This document shows positions 22,608-30,963 of a DNA stretch of 64,000 nt, piece after piece. The stretch is from HO2-45-11b sp964450915 (GTDB lineage Bacteria; Patescibacteriota; Andersenbacteria; UBA10190). The translations under genes and the position numbers were made by a program. The stretch covers positions 1-64,000 of the forward strand of contig CAYVFG010000003.1 in the NCBI GenBank assembly GCA_964450915.1, read 5' to 3'. The first letter of the stretch is position 1, and each line of letters opens with the position of its first letter. Below the pieces are notes generated by a model, which was given only the letters and a program-made list of their open reading frames with translations, had not been told where the DNA came from and did not search any database.

Positions 22608-25523
22608 ATGATGCGCGAAGTACCATCGCATGTGGATAGTAATTCCCTTGAGCGGGATGTTTTGACGTATTGGGATGAAGAGCAGATTTTCAAGAAGTCA
22701 TTGGATCAAAACAAAGATAAAAAGCAGTTTACGTTTTATGATGGCCCGCCGTATGCAACGGGCAAGCCTCATTATGGGCATGTATTGCAGTCCGCAATTA
22801 AAGATACGGTATTAAGGTATAAGACAATGCACGGATACTACGCTCCTCGCAGAGTAGGGTGGGATACGCACGGATTGCCGATTGAAAATATTGTTGAAAA
22901 AGAATTGGAGATAAAAACAAAAAAAGATATCGAAAAAGATATCGAGGGTTTTAATCAAAAGTGTAAAGAAACAGTATATCGATATGTAGATATATTTAGA
23001 GATACGCTCAAGCGAATTGGGCGATGGGCAGATTATGGAAATGAATATTCTACGCTTGATCGTAATTACATGGAGTCGGAATGGTGGGTGTTTCAACAGA
23101 TCTGGAATCAGGATTTAATATATAAATCATTCCGTTCAACGCCATATTGTATTCGTTGTGCAACTCCATTGTCGAACTTTGAGGTTGGTATGGCATATAA
23201 GGATACGCGAGATATGAGTGTGTATGTTGCCCTTCGACAGGCTCAGGGCAAATCAGAAGTGAAGCTTCTGATTTGGACTACAACTCCCTGGACGCTGCCT
23301 GCCAACGTCGCCGTTGCGTATAATCCCGAGATTTCTTATGTAGTCGCAAGAAAAGATGATAAAGAATATATTCTTGCAAAAGATCGCGTTGCGCATGTTC
23401 TTGGTGATGAGGCTCAAATTGTTCGTGATATCGCTGTAGATGAACTTGCGGCGTATACATACGAGCCGTTGTTTGCATCAAATACGAGCGATGAAGATAA
23501 AAGTAAATCTTTTCGACTAGTCGCAAGCGATCATGTGTCTGCGCAGGATGGTACCGGCTTGGTGCATATGGCGCCTGCCTTCGGAGAAGAAGATTTTAAT
23601 GTGGCAAAGAAGAATGATTTGCCCATCGTTCGAAATATAGACATGCTAGGCAATTATAATGCGGATGTTCCGATGTGGGCGGGTAGGAATTTATTTGATG
23701 CTCAGAAAGATATCATAAAAGAGTTAGATAAAAACGGCGCGCTATTTAAGCGCGAGCTTATTACGCATAGCTATCCATTCTGCTGGAGATGCGATACGCC
23801 GCTTATTTACATGGCGCTTGATTCTTGGTTTTTGAAAGTATCTCAGATTAAAGAAAAGATGCTGGAGAATAATCAGCAGATTACTTGGATCCCGGAGCAC
23901 TTAAAAGAAGGGCGATTTGCAAAAGGTATAGAATCTGCGCCTGATTGGGCAATTTCTCGTAATAGGTTCTGGAGTGTGCCGATGCCTATTTGGGAATGCT
24001 TAGAATGCGAGGATAGAGTTTGTATTGGTAGTGTTGCGGAATTGCAGGAAAAATCGGGAGCTACGGATGAGCAAGTTCAAGACATTCATCGCCCATACGT
24101 AGACGATATTACGTGGTCGTGCGAAAAATGTTCTGGCACGATGAAGCGTATTCCGGAAGTTCTCGACGTTTGGTTCGATTCCGGAAGTATGCCGTATGCC
24201 CAGTATCATTATCCGTTCGAGAATAAGGAAATGGTTGAGGCGGGGTATCCGGCAGATTTTATCGCGGAGAGCATTGAAATGACTCGCGCGTGGTTTTACG
24301 TGTTGCACGTACTTGCAACAGGGTTAACGCAAAAAAATATTGGACTTGGCACAGATAAGCCGGCGTTTGTAAATGCAATCGGTTCCGGAATTATTTTCGC
24401 AGAAGATGGGCGCAAGCTTTCGAAGAAATTAAAAAACTATCCGGAAATTGAACCGGTGCTCGAGCAGTATGGTGCTGATGTACTTCGATTTTATCTGTTA
24501 TCCAGCAGCGCACTCGGCGAACCATATAAGTTTTCCGAGAAAGACATGCGCCAGGTGCAGCGCAACGTGTATCTTACGCTTTGGAATGTGTATAGCATGT
24601 TCACTCGGTATGCAAAGGTTCACGGATTCGTTGCTGGTGCAGACGATGCGAAGTCTGCAAACTCTCTTGATCAATGGATTCTTGCTCGTACGCATCAGCT
24701 TATTCAGCATGTTACTCAACATGCAAACGCATATCGAATCGACTATGCAGCTCGAGAATTTGTTACGTATATTGATGATTTGAGCAATTGGTATGTGAGG
24801 CGTTCGAGAACACGTTTGCAGCATCCGGAAAACGACCAAGAAAAACAAGAAGTATTCGGAACGCTTTACACTGTTCTTGTTCGAGTAAGCAAAGCGCTTG
24901 CGCCATTCATGCCGTTTGTTGCGGAGGAAATGTATCGAAACTTAACAGGGGAACAGTCGGTGCATTTGGTTTCGTGGCCATATAAAATTTCTGATATGCC
25001 AAAGCCGGGGGCAGAAGATTCTTATGACACGGCGATTCTTGATAGAACAAAGCATGTTCGAGAAACGATTTCCGAAGCTCTTGCTACTCGCGCCGTTGCG
25101 AAAATCAAAGTACGCCAACCGCTTGCGCTGCTTGAATTGCCTGCATCTGCAGAAGAATTTTTCCCGGAAGATTTGGAAATGATTAAAGAAGAGGTGAACG
25201 TAAAGGAAGTAAAGATTTCCGCCATTGATGCAATGAAATTGGATACGGAAATTACGCCATCACTAAAACAGGAAGGCATTATTCGCGATCTGATCCGGTA
25301 TGTTCAAGGATTGCGCAAGCAAGCAGGATATGCCCTTGATGATAAAATTACGGTTGGACTTAAAACGGATAACCAAGAAATTCTTGATGCTGTGTCGTCG
25401 TATAAAGAAATGCTCACAACCGCTTTGCAGGCAACGGGTATTGTTGATGTGCTAGAAAACGCTGATGCAAGTGAGGAAGTGAACTTGAGCGGTGCAACTG
25501 CAATAATTTCGGTGAAGAAATAA
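22608..25523 (+). CDS. ileS: Isoleucyl-tRNA synthetase
   Basis: A class I synthetase with DGPPYATGKPHYGHVL (HIGH motif), a CP1 editing domain (WTTTPWTLPAN), a zinc-type cluster (CLECEDRVCIGS...CEKCSGTM), LDVWFDSG, KLSKK as KMSKS and a C-terminal anticodon domain; about 971 residues. It begins 1 base after the glycosyltransferase stop. Two back-to-back palindromes (23229-23274) are inserted in frame before the editing-domain motif, coding LRQAQGKSEVKLLIW. Confidence 0.96.
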   Translation: MMREVPSHVDSNSLERDVLTYWDEEQIFKKSLDQNKDKKQFTFYDGPPYATGKPHYGHVLQSAIKDTVLRYKTMHGYYAPRRVGWDTHGLPIENIVEKELEIKTKKDIEKDIEGFNQKCKETVYRYVDIFRDTLKRIGRWADYGNEYSTLDRNYMESEWWVFQQIWNQDLIYKSFRSTPYCIRCATPLSNFEVGMAYKDTRDMSVYVALRQAQGKSEVKLLIWTTTPWTLPANVAVAYNPEISYVVARKDDKEYILAKDRVAHVLGDEAQIVRDIAVDELAAYTYEPLFASNTSDEDKSKSFRLVASDHVSAQDGTGLVHMAPAFGEEDFNVAKKNDLPIVRNIDMLGNYNADVPMWAGRNLFDAQKDIIKELDKNGALFKRELITHSYPFCWRCDTPLIYMALDSWFLKVSQIKEKMLENNQQITWIPEHLKEGRFAKGIESAPDWAISRNRFWSVPMPIWECLECEDRVCIGSVAELQEKSGATDEQVQDIHRPYVDDITWSCEKCSGTMKRIPEVLDVWFDSGSMPYAQYHYPFENKEMVEAGYPADFIAESIEMTRAWFYVLHVLATGLTQKNIGLGTDKPAFVNAIGSGIIFAEDGRKLSKKLKNYPEIEPVLEQYGADVLRFYLLSSSALGEPYKFSEKDMRQVQRNVYLTLWNVYSMFTRYAKVHGFVAGADDAKSANSLDQWILARTHQLIQHVTQHANAYRIDYAAREFVTYIDDLSNWYVRRSRTRLQHPENDQEKQEVFGTLYTVLVRVSKALAPFMPFVAEEMYRNLTGEQSVHLVSWPYKISDMPKPGAEDSYDTAILDRTKHVRETISEALATRAVAKIKVRQPLALLELPASAEEFFPEDLEMIKEEVNVKEVKISAIDAMKLDTEITPSLKQEGIIRDLIRYVQGLRKQAGYALDDKITVGLKTDNQEILDAVSSYKEMLTTALQATGIVDVLENADASEEVNLSGATAIISVKK
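23229..23274. repeat. Two adjacent palindromic inserts inside ileS
   Basis: GCCCT...AGGGC (23229-23249) is followed immediately by AAATCAGAAG-TGAAG-CTTCTGATTT (23250-23274), a perfect 10-bp inverted repeat. Reading frame is preserved. Confidence 0.65.
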
Positions 25524-25947
25524 AAAGAGCCCCGGTCGCACATTTCTTTTTCAAGATATGTGCGCCGAGGCGAAAAGGTCTTCATTGCATGTCACTAATA
25601 AATGATTGCGCGGTCCAGGCCTGTTTATATAGGCGTTCCTAACAGGGAGGTCAACTCGATGAGTGATTCCACTGAGGTTTCTGGAGAAGTTCAATCATTA
25701 TTGCCGATCATGCGCCGAAGGGTTCTTGTCGTTGCGAGGGAGGTTGAGGGTCGCGCGTCATCGTCACGTAACCGTGGTGTCCGTGAAGAGTTATCGTGTT
25801 CCTCATAGGCTCTCCTTTCTATCGGTTGGTGAACCGTCGCAAGCCAGCTGGATCAAGAGGGATCCTCCTTGTGATGTTTTTCAACTAATCTGATCGCTGG
25901 AGCAATACAGGTTTCGTTAGCACAAACATCACTATGTAAATGTGCTA
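25522..25947 (-). ncRNA. Minus-strand transcript 1 of the ileS-recO intergenic locus
   Basis: The promoter is TTGACA (25976-25981), a 16-base spacer and TATAGT (25954-25959). The transcript has a leader of about 140 nt, a 32-codon ORF with AAGGAG (25708-25806), a further region of about 140 nt, and ends at a GC-rich hairpin with a TCTTTTTATT run (25522-25571). It points away from recO and toward the ileS end, and no larger gene lies within it. It could be a small mRNA or a regulatory RNA with a peptide. The plus strand also holds a 49-codon ORF at 25659 with GGGAGG but lacks a comparable promoter-terminator pair. Confidence 0.55.
25708..25806 (-). CDS. Tiny ORF in minus transcript 1, 32 aa
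   Basis: MRNTITLHGHHGYVTMTRD... has AAGGAG 5 nt before its ATG within a transcript with good promoter and terminator. The peptide is His-, Arg-, Pro- and Gln-rich. Such a short ORF may be a leader peptide or a small protein; coding is supported only by position and ribosome binding site. Confidence 0.4.
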   Translation of the reverse strand: MRNTITLHGHHGYVTMTRDPQPPSQRQEPFGA

Positions 25948-25968
25948 GTTACTACTATATTCTTCCCG

Positions 25969-26000
25969 TTATTTTTGTCAAATTATTTTGACAAAAATAA
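25969..26000. repeat. Perfect 14-bp inverted repeat at the junction of transcripts 1 and 2
   Basis: TTATTTTTGTCAAA and TTTGACAAAAATAA flank TTAT. One arm is the -35 of minus transcript 1; the other overlaps the terminator T-run of minus transcript 2. The same TTTGACAAAAATA also occurs at 26491-26503. Confidence 0.7.
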
Positions 26001-26467
26001 AACAGCCTCCGGAAGTGTTGAAACACTTCACGGAGGACTGGGCGCAGGGCTCAAAGGGTGATCAGTCTCTCGTTGATCAAGCCTTCAAGCCGGGCGCAAA
26101 CCCTTCCACAGCGTCATCTTAGCGGGCCGCAGACTAAAAGTCATTGCCATAAGTGGTCGCTTTCCACGCATTCGCGATCGTGGAAGGGGTAGACACGCTG
26201 CTAATCGCAGCGTACCTAGGGGGGCTCAAGAGGATGCATCGGGGCTTCCTTTGGTGGTAGACGAATTCGGTCCGGCTTACTTCGACACGCAACCATTGCG
26301 CATCAGTCGCCGACGCCGATCAGGCCAGGGCTGCGGTCGGGGCTTTTTTCAAACAATAGAGGGGAGAAGCGCTGCAACTGAGCCGACTGGGATCCTTCAT
26401 GATGCTCCTTTCGAGCCTTGGGTTGGTGTGCTGATGGGTTGCATCCGCACGAAGAACAAAACTGACT
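25991..26467 (-). ncRNA. Minus-strand structured transcript 2, about 475 nt
   Basis: The promoter is TTGACA (26497-26502), a 17-base spacer and TACTAT (26474-26479). A 26-codon ORF follows near the 5' end, then about 280 nt rich in hairpins, for example CGCTGC-GATTA-GCAGCG and TTCCACG-ATCGCGAATG-CGTGGAA. It ends with CCTCCG-GAAGTG stem arms and TTTTATTTTT. Within it a T-run also makes a possible plus-strand terminator at 26310-26347, so orientation is not fully certain. I see no tmRNA tRNA-like ends and no RNase P core. Confidence 0.55.
26320..26400 (-). CDS. Tiny ORF in minus transcript 2, 26 aa
   Basis: MKDPSRLSCSASPLYC... with AAAGGAG 4 nt before the ATG, about 67 nt after the predicted transcript start, ending TAALA. 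The ending recalls a tmRNA tag, but the ORF begins with ATG and a ribosome binding site, unlike a tag. Coding support is contextual only. Confidence 0.4.
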   Translation of the reverse strand: MKDPSRLSCSASPLYCLKKAPTAALA

Positions 26468-26542
26468 TTAGACATAGTAGCTTTATGTTCTATTTTTGTC
26501 AAATCTATTTATACTAAAATAATAAAAAATTGCTTAATTGAG

Positions 26543-26708
26543 CAAAAATAAAACCCCTGCGGTTAATGTACTCGATTGAGTAGATTAAAAGAGGGGCGAA
26601 TATGCCCGGAGCGACTAAGAGATTGCTCGCTTGGTCCCCCGGTACACGCTCTGCAAAAACGCGGGCCAACGCTGCAGAGCTAAGACTGATGGAAAGGTGC
26701 AACTAACT
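26543..26708 (-). ncRNA. Minus-strand transcript 3, about 165 nt, no ORF
   Basis: The promoter is TTGACA (26738-26743), a 17-base spacer and TAGGTT (26715-26720), back-to-back with the recO start. The RNA has an 8-bp hairpin GCTCTGCA/TGCAGAGC, a CCGG/GCGA-based second hairpin, and ends CCCCT...AGGGG with TTTTATTTTT. There is no ATG with a ribosome binding site. The family is not recognised. Confidence 0.55.
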
Positions 26709-26768
26709 ACCGCTAACCTAGCAGAGAGTTGTTTTTTTGTCAATAGGGGTGGTATAATGATTAGTATT

Positions 26769-27392
26769 ATGCCTTCTTCTCGTACCGTTTCCGCGCTCGT
26801 ATTTTCCCGAAAAAACATCGGGGAGGCGGACAGATTGATGACCTTTTTTACTCAAGAAGAAGGGCTTATAAAAGTTATTGCAAAGGGTGTGCGCAAAATT
26901 CCGTCTGCAAGGGGCGGGCACTTGGAGCCGTGTACGCAAGTGCTTGCAAATATTTCAGAAAGCAAAGCCGGATTATATATGGGGAACGTAGAGACTCAGG
27001 ATTATTTCCATGCATTGCGAGGCGATGCTGATGCATTTGCGCGAGCGTGCAAACACATAACGGTGTTCCAGCGGTTATTTACAGAGCGCCAGGCGGTTCC
27101 GGAGTTATTCGATGCTTTAGTCGCTGGATGGCAATTATATCCATCGCTATCGCCAGAAAAAAGGATTGTGATGGATGCTGCAATTTCGTTGCAGATTATT
27201 CAGCATGCGGGAGTAATGCCCGATATGCGATTATGGGCCGCTTCTTCCGCCAAAGATAAAACTCCTCTCGTTGTGAAATATTTGGCAGAACACCCTGATC
27301 ATGCGCCGCGCATTGCGTTGTCTGAAAACGACGCTCGCGGAGTTGCTCGGGTAATGAACGACCTGCTCGCTCGAACAGTGGTATACTCATAG
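26769..27392 (+). CDS. recO: DNA repair protein RecO
   Basis: The N-terminal OB fold (SALVFSRKNIGEADRLMTFFT...EGLIKVIAKGVRK) is followed by the helical domain, 207 residues. RecO helps RecR load RecA on gaps covered by SSB. The start MPSSRT at 26769 was chosen because TATAAT (26753-26758) lies 10 nt upstream, which excludes the longer open frame. The C-terminal zinc site found in some RecO proteins is not evident. It is followed 3 bases later by a DUF11 protein gene. Confidence 0.9.
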   Translation: MPSSRTVSALVFSRKNIGEADRLMTFFTQEEGLIKVIAKGVRKIPSARGGHLEPCTQVLANISESKAGLYMGNVETQDYFHALRGDADAFARACKHITVFQRLFTERQAVPELFDALVAGWQLYPSLSPEKRIVMDAAISLQIIQHAGVMPDMRLWAASSAKDKTPLVVKYLAEHPDHAPRIALSENDARGVARVMNDLLARTVVYS

Positions 27393-27395
27393 GAC

Positions 27396-29360
27396 ATGGC
27401 GGAAGAACCAGAAAAAGAAGTTCCAGTTCCTAAAGAAGAAGATAGCAATATTTCAATGTTGCGGAAGGATTTGTATGCTCGCGAGGAACCGGAAGAGCTA
27501 AAAAAACGGAGCAAGGAATTATTTACCCCGAAACAGCCAGTCGTCCTGCCCGAATCAAAAGTTGAAAGTCAGCCGGATTTGGTCGATGCAATGACGGGGA
27601 AAATGAAAAAAAGAAAACAGATTCTTACCTGGGTTGGAATCGGCATTATCGGTATTATTATTTTTTCGTCTGCTATTGCGCTTACGATGTGGTATCGAGG
27701 AACTCAGCAGGTAAGTTCTTCCCAGATCGGCGTTGATATTACGGCTCCGTCGAATTTTATTGCGGGCGGAATTATGAAATACACCGTTACTGTTCGCAAT
27801 AATAGCCATGTGGCATGGGGCGCGGTGAATGTGCTGTTTACTCCATCGGCAGGATTTATTTATCAATCATCAACGCCGTCTGCTCAAGTAAGCGTTAAGG
27901 ACATGACCGTAGCGCTTTCTGCTCTGCCTGCCGGACAAGCGGAAACATTCGAGGTTACGGGGCAATTACTAGGAGATCAGGGTACGACTGCGGGCGTATC
28001 TGCGCAAATTACGGTGAGCCCGGAAAAGTTCCCAAAGCAAACGATCAGCAATTCTGCAACGGCAAGCACGGTGCTCTCCGCCATCCCGCTCGATATTTCA
28101 GTTGAAGCTGCAAAGACTGCTGCCGTAGGCGAGCGCATTGCGGCCATTATTCATATTAGAAACTTAGGAGATACGCCGATTGAAAATGCGCAATTAAAAT
28201 TATCTCCCGATCCGGGGATGGACTTGGCTACAGAAGACAGCGGATTTTCTCCGGATTTTTCTGTATTGGATTCGTATTGGAATCTTCCGAAAATAAAACC
28301 TCTCGATCAAGTTGATTTATACTCAGTGCTCTATGTGCAGGGAAATCCTGGTGATACGCGCACGCTGGGCATTGCTGTCAACAAGAGCCAAAACAATCAA
28401 ACGTACACGCTGCGAAATATTGCGCATGTGATTACGATTTCTACGTCGCAAGTTGCGGTAACGCAGACGTTTAATCAGAACGATCAGGGGACGCTTATTG
28501 TCAGTACCGGACAAAGCATTGACGGCGCAGTGAATTACAAAAATACCGGCACGACAGGGCTTACGGATGCCATTATGAAGGTGCATTTCGAAGGCCCGGG
28601 TCTCGACGTGTCTACGCTCAAGCTTCATTCAGGATCGTACGATCCGAAAACGAATACGATTACATGGACGGCGGCGTCTCTTCCGGAATTGCAGAGAATT
28701 TTGCCGGGGCAGGGCGGGCAGATTACCTATTCATTTAATATTTTGCCCTATATTCAATTTCCTCCGAGCGGTAAAAATCAGAAACTTATTGCAACGGCGT
28801 CGTTGGATAGCCCGGATTTGCCAGCGCCTACCGGGCAGACCCGGCAGATAATTTCTGATCGATTTACGATGCCCATACAGACGGGAATTCTTCTCGCAAC
28901 AGATGCGTTCTATGATGATGGGCGATTAGGTATTCAGAGTACGGGGCCGCTTCCTCCTCAGGTAGGGCAGCAGACAACGTATACGCTCAGGACAAAAGTG
29001 GGCTCTACGCTTAATGATGTTCAAAATAACCAAGTAACGATTATTCTTCCTGATGGGGTTACCTATACGAATCAAAGCTATAAATCATCCGGCACTATCG
29101 ATTACAACCAGAGAACTAATACAATCGTCTGGACGATCGATCCGTTGCGAGGACTAACGGGGCGATCGCTGCCGTTGGAAGAGTTAGATATGCAAGTTGC
29201 CATAACTCCAGGGGCAGATAAAAAAGGGCAAGAAGTTCAGCTTGCGCAGAGTGTCTCGGATTCAGGAAAAGATACGTTCACCGGCAATCAAGTAACGGTA
29301 AAAGTTACGGATATGCCTACAACCAGGACGGCTTCCCCTCAGAACGGGGATGTGCAATAA
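27396..29360 (+). CDS. Surface protein with DUF11-like repeats, single membrane anchor, 654 aa
   Basis: A charged cytoplasmic N-terminus of about 75 residues and one membrane helix (about 77-100) are followed by an extracytoplasmic region of four or five immunoglobulin-like DUF11-type modules (TAPSNFIAGGIMKYTVTVRN; AAVGERIAAIIHIRNLGDTP; GQQTTYTLRTKVGSTLNDVQ). It probably forms part of the cell surface. It begins 3 bases after recO. Confidence 0.88.
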   Translation: MAEEPEKEVPVPKEEDSNISMLRKDLYAREEPEELKKRSKELFTPKQPVVLPESKVESQPDLVDAMTGKMKKRKQILTWVGIGIIGIIIFSSAIALTMWYRGTQQVSSSQIGVDITAPSNFIAGGIMKYTVTVRNNSHVAWGAVNVLFTPSAGFIYQSSTPSAQVSVKDMTVALSALPAGQAETFEVTGQLLGDQGTTAGVSAQITVSPEKFPKQTISNSATASTVLSAIPLDISVEAAKTAAVGERIAAIIHIRNLGDTPIENAQLKLSPDPGMDLATEDSGFSPDFSVLDSYWNLPKIKPLDQVDLYSVLYVQGNPGDTRTLGIAVNKSQNNQTYTLRNIAHVITISTSQVAVTQTFNQNDQGTLIVSTGQSIDGAVNYKNTGTTGLTDAIMKVHFEGPGLDVSTLKLHSGSYDPKTNTITWTAASLPELQRILPGQGGQITYSFNILPYIQFPPSGKNQKLIATASLDSPDLPAPTGQTRQIISDRFTMPIQTGILLATDAFYDDGRLGIQSTGPLPPQVGQQTTYTLRTKVGSTLNDVQNNQVTIILPDGVTYTNQSYKSSGTIDYNQRTNTIVWTIDPLRGLTGRSLPLEELDMQVAITPGADKKGQEVQLAQSVSDSGKDTFTGNQVTVKVTDMPTTRTASPQNGDVQ

Positions 29361-29367
29361 TGGGCGA

Positions 29368-30501
29368 ATGTTCAAATTTGAAGTACTAAAGAAGCTCGGC
29401 CGAGCTCGACTATCCGAACTTACGACCCCGCACGGAACTATTCCCGGGCCGTTTTTTCAATTTGTAGCTACTCAAGCTGCAATCCGCGGCCAAGTGATGA
29501 GCGAGGATATGGAAAAGCTTGGCGTAGATATTATGCTGGCGAATACGTATCATCTGCATTTGCGCCCTGGGGAAGACTTGATGGAAAAGGCTGGCGGCCT
29601 GCATACCTTTATGCAATGGGATAAGCCGATAACAACGGATTCGGGTGGATATCAGGTATTCAGCCTAGGCGATCATGTAAAAATAGATGATGACGGCGTT
29701 ACGTTTAAAGCGCCGTTAGATGGGAGTGTTCATCGATTTACTCCGGAATCCACGATGCAAGTGCAAGCGAAGCTGGGGCCGGACATCGTGATGCCGCTCG
29801 ATGTATGTACGCCGTTTTCTGCATCAAAAGATGAAGTTGAAAAAGCGATTATTAAAACAACAGCGTGGGTAAAGCGATGTAAAGACGAGCAGGCGCGCCT
29901 GGCTTCTCCTCAAGCGTTATATGGAATAGTTCAAGGCGGGGTGTATCCGGATCTGCGAGAAAAGGCTGCAGGACTCCTGCGAGACATCGGATTTTTTGGA
30001 TACAGTATTGGCGGGGAGCTCCAGGAAAAAGGAGAAAAAGAAATTAAGAAAATTGTAAATATTACAACAGCGCAATTGCCGGAAGATGCACCGAGATACC
30101 TCATGGGCTATGGAAAGCCGGAAGATATTGTTGAGGCGGTGCGATTAGGTGTCGATCAATTTGATTGCGTGCTGCCGATCCGCAACGCGCGCCATGGGCA
30201 AATTTTCTTAGATTTAAATATCGAGGAACTTAAAAAGGCATTGGTTGATCCTGAATACAGTATCGATCCGAAAAAATTATACAAATCCATTGACATTACA
30301 AAGGCAGTCTTTGCGGATGATTTGTCCGTATTTAATACAAACGATACCGATATAACGCGTCCGTATTCAAAAGCATATGTCCATCATTTAATGCGTGCCG
30401 AGCAGCCCTCAGGAATGCGGCTGGCAGTTATGGCAAACGTGGCATTCTACGTGAACTTGATGAAGCAAATTCGAGGAATTATTGAGCAAGAAGGGGTATA
30501 A
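29368..30501 (+). CDS. tgt: tRNA-guanine transglycosylase lacking its zinc ligands
   Basis: TIM-barrel transglycosylase for queuosine-type base exchange in tRNA. TTDSGGYQVFSL, PLDVCTPFSASK and DQFDCVLPIRNARHG carry the catalytic aspartates. The C-terminal zinc subdomain is present in outline (YSKAYVHHLMRAE) but the CxCxxC cysteines are replaced (NDTDIT) and the later His is Ala (AVMAN), so all four ligands are gone. MFKFEVLKK at 29368 is preferred, 7 bases after the DUF11 stop. The gene stop lies inside the -10 of the next gene. Confidence 0.93.
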   Translation: MFKFEVLKKLGRARLSELTTPHGTIPGPFFQFVATQAAIRGQVMSEDMEKLGVDIMLANTYHLHLRPGEDLMEKAGGLHTFMQWDKPITTDSGGYQVFSLGDHVKIDDDGVTFKAPLDGSVHRFTPESTMQVQAKLGPDIVMPLDVCTPFSASKDEVEKAIIKTTAWVKRCKDEQARLASPQALYGIVQGGVYPDLREKAAGLLRDIGFFGYSIGGELQEKGEKEIKKIVNITTAQLPEDAPRYLMGYGKPEDIVEAVRLGVDQFDCVLPIRNARHGQIFLDLNIEELKKALVDPEYSIDPKKLYKSIDITKAVFADDLSVFNTNDTDITRPYSKAYVHHLMRAEQPSGMRLAVMANVAFYVNLMKQIRGIIEQEGV

Positions 30502-30508
30502 TAGCTTC

Positions 30509-30925
30509 ATGGGATTATATTCAGCACTATTCGGCGGAGGCTCGAAGAAAAAAAGTCCTGAAGAGTTGCAGAAGATTGCACGCGGGCAATCCATCATAGG
30601 CAACGTGCTTGGTTCCAGCCCGTATATGGATGAATGGCGCAGGCAGAATAAGCAGAATTCCCAAAATTATGCTGAGCAAGAAAGAAGCACGCGAAAAAAA
30701 TGGGGATATGAGGATGCTGAAATTAATAGAAGTTTACAAAAAGAACGTGATCGTTACTATCGAAAATACAAAGATCCGAAAGAGGCTGAAAAATGGTTTT
30801 CTCAGTATGAAGCAAAAAAGCGCCGAGAAGTCCAGAGTGAGCGCGATAGAGAGCTGCGGGCACTGAAAGAAGAAAAAAACCAGCAACAGCGCGATATTGC
30901 GAAAAACATCAAACAGTGGAGATAG
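30509..30925 (+). CDS. Highly charged helical hypothetical protein, 138 aa
   Basis: After a short Gly/Lys start (GLYSALFGGGSKKKSPEEL) the protein is almost entirely Glu/Lys/Arg/Gln-rich helix (KERDRYYRKYKDPKEAEKWF), likely a coiled coil. TATAAT at 30497-30502, overlapping the tgt stop, is 6 nt before the ATG. The family is not recognised; an RNA- or ribosome-associated role is possible but unsupported. Confidence 0.75.
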   Translation: MGLYSALFGGGSKKKSPEELQKIARGQSIIGNVLGSSPYMDEWRRQNKQNSQNYAEQERSTRKKWGYEDAEINRSLQKERDRYYRKYKDPKEAEKWFSQYEAKKRREVQSERDRELRALKEEKNQQQRDIAKNIKQWR

Positions 30926-30963
30926 CCTTTGTCATCCGCACTATTCTGCTATAGTCTTATTTT

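Noticed and set aside
25659..25808. Plus-strand 49-codon ORF with GGGAGG opposite minus transcript 1
   Set aside because: No matching terminator and only a weak promoter; the minus strand has both. It cannot be fully excluded.
25991..26467. tmRNA, because a short ORF ends in AALA
   Set aside because: The ORF begins with ATG and an SD, no tRNA-like acceptor/T-arm ends could be built, and CCA-like sequence near 26250 does not close a stem.
25522..26745. RNase P RNA
   Set aside because: No GAGGAAAGTCC-like P4 strand or its partner was found on either strand.
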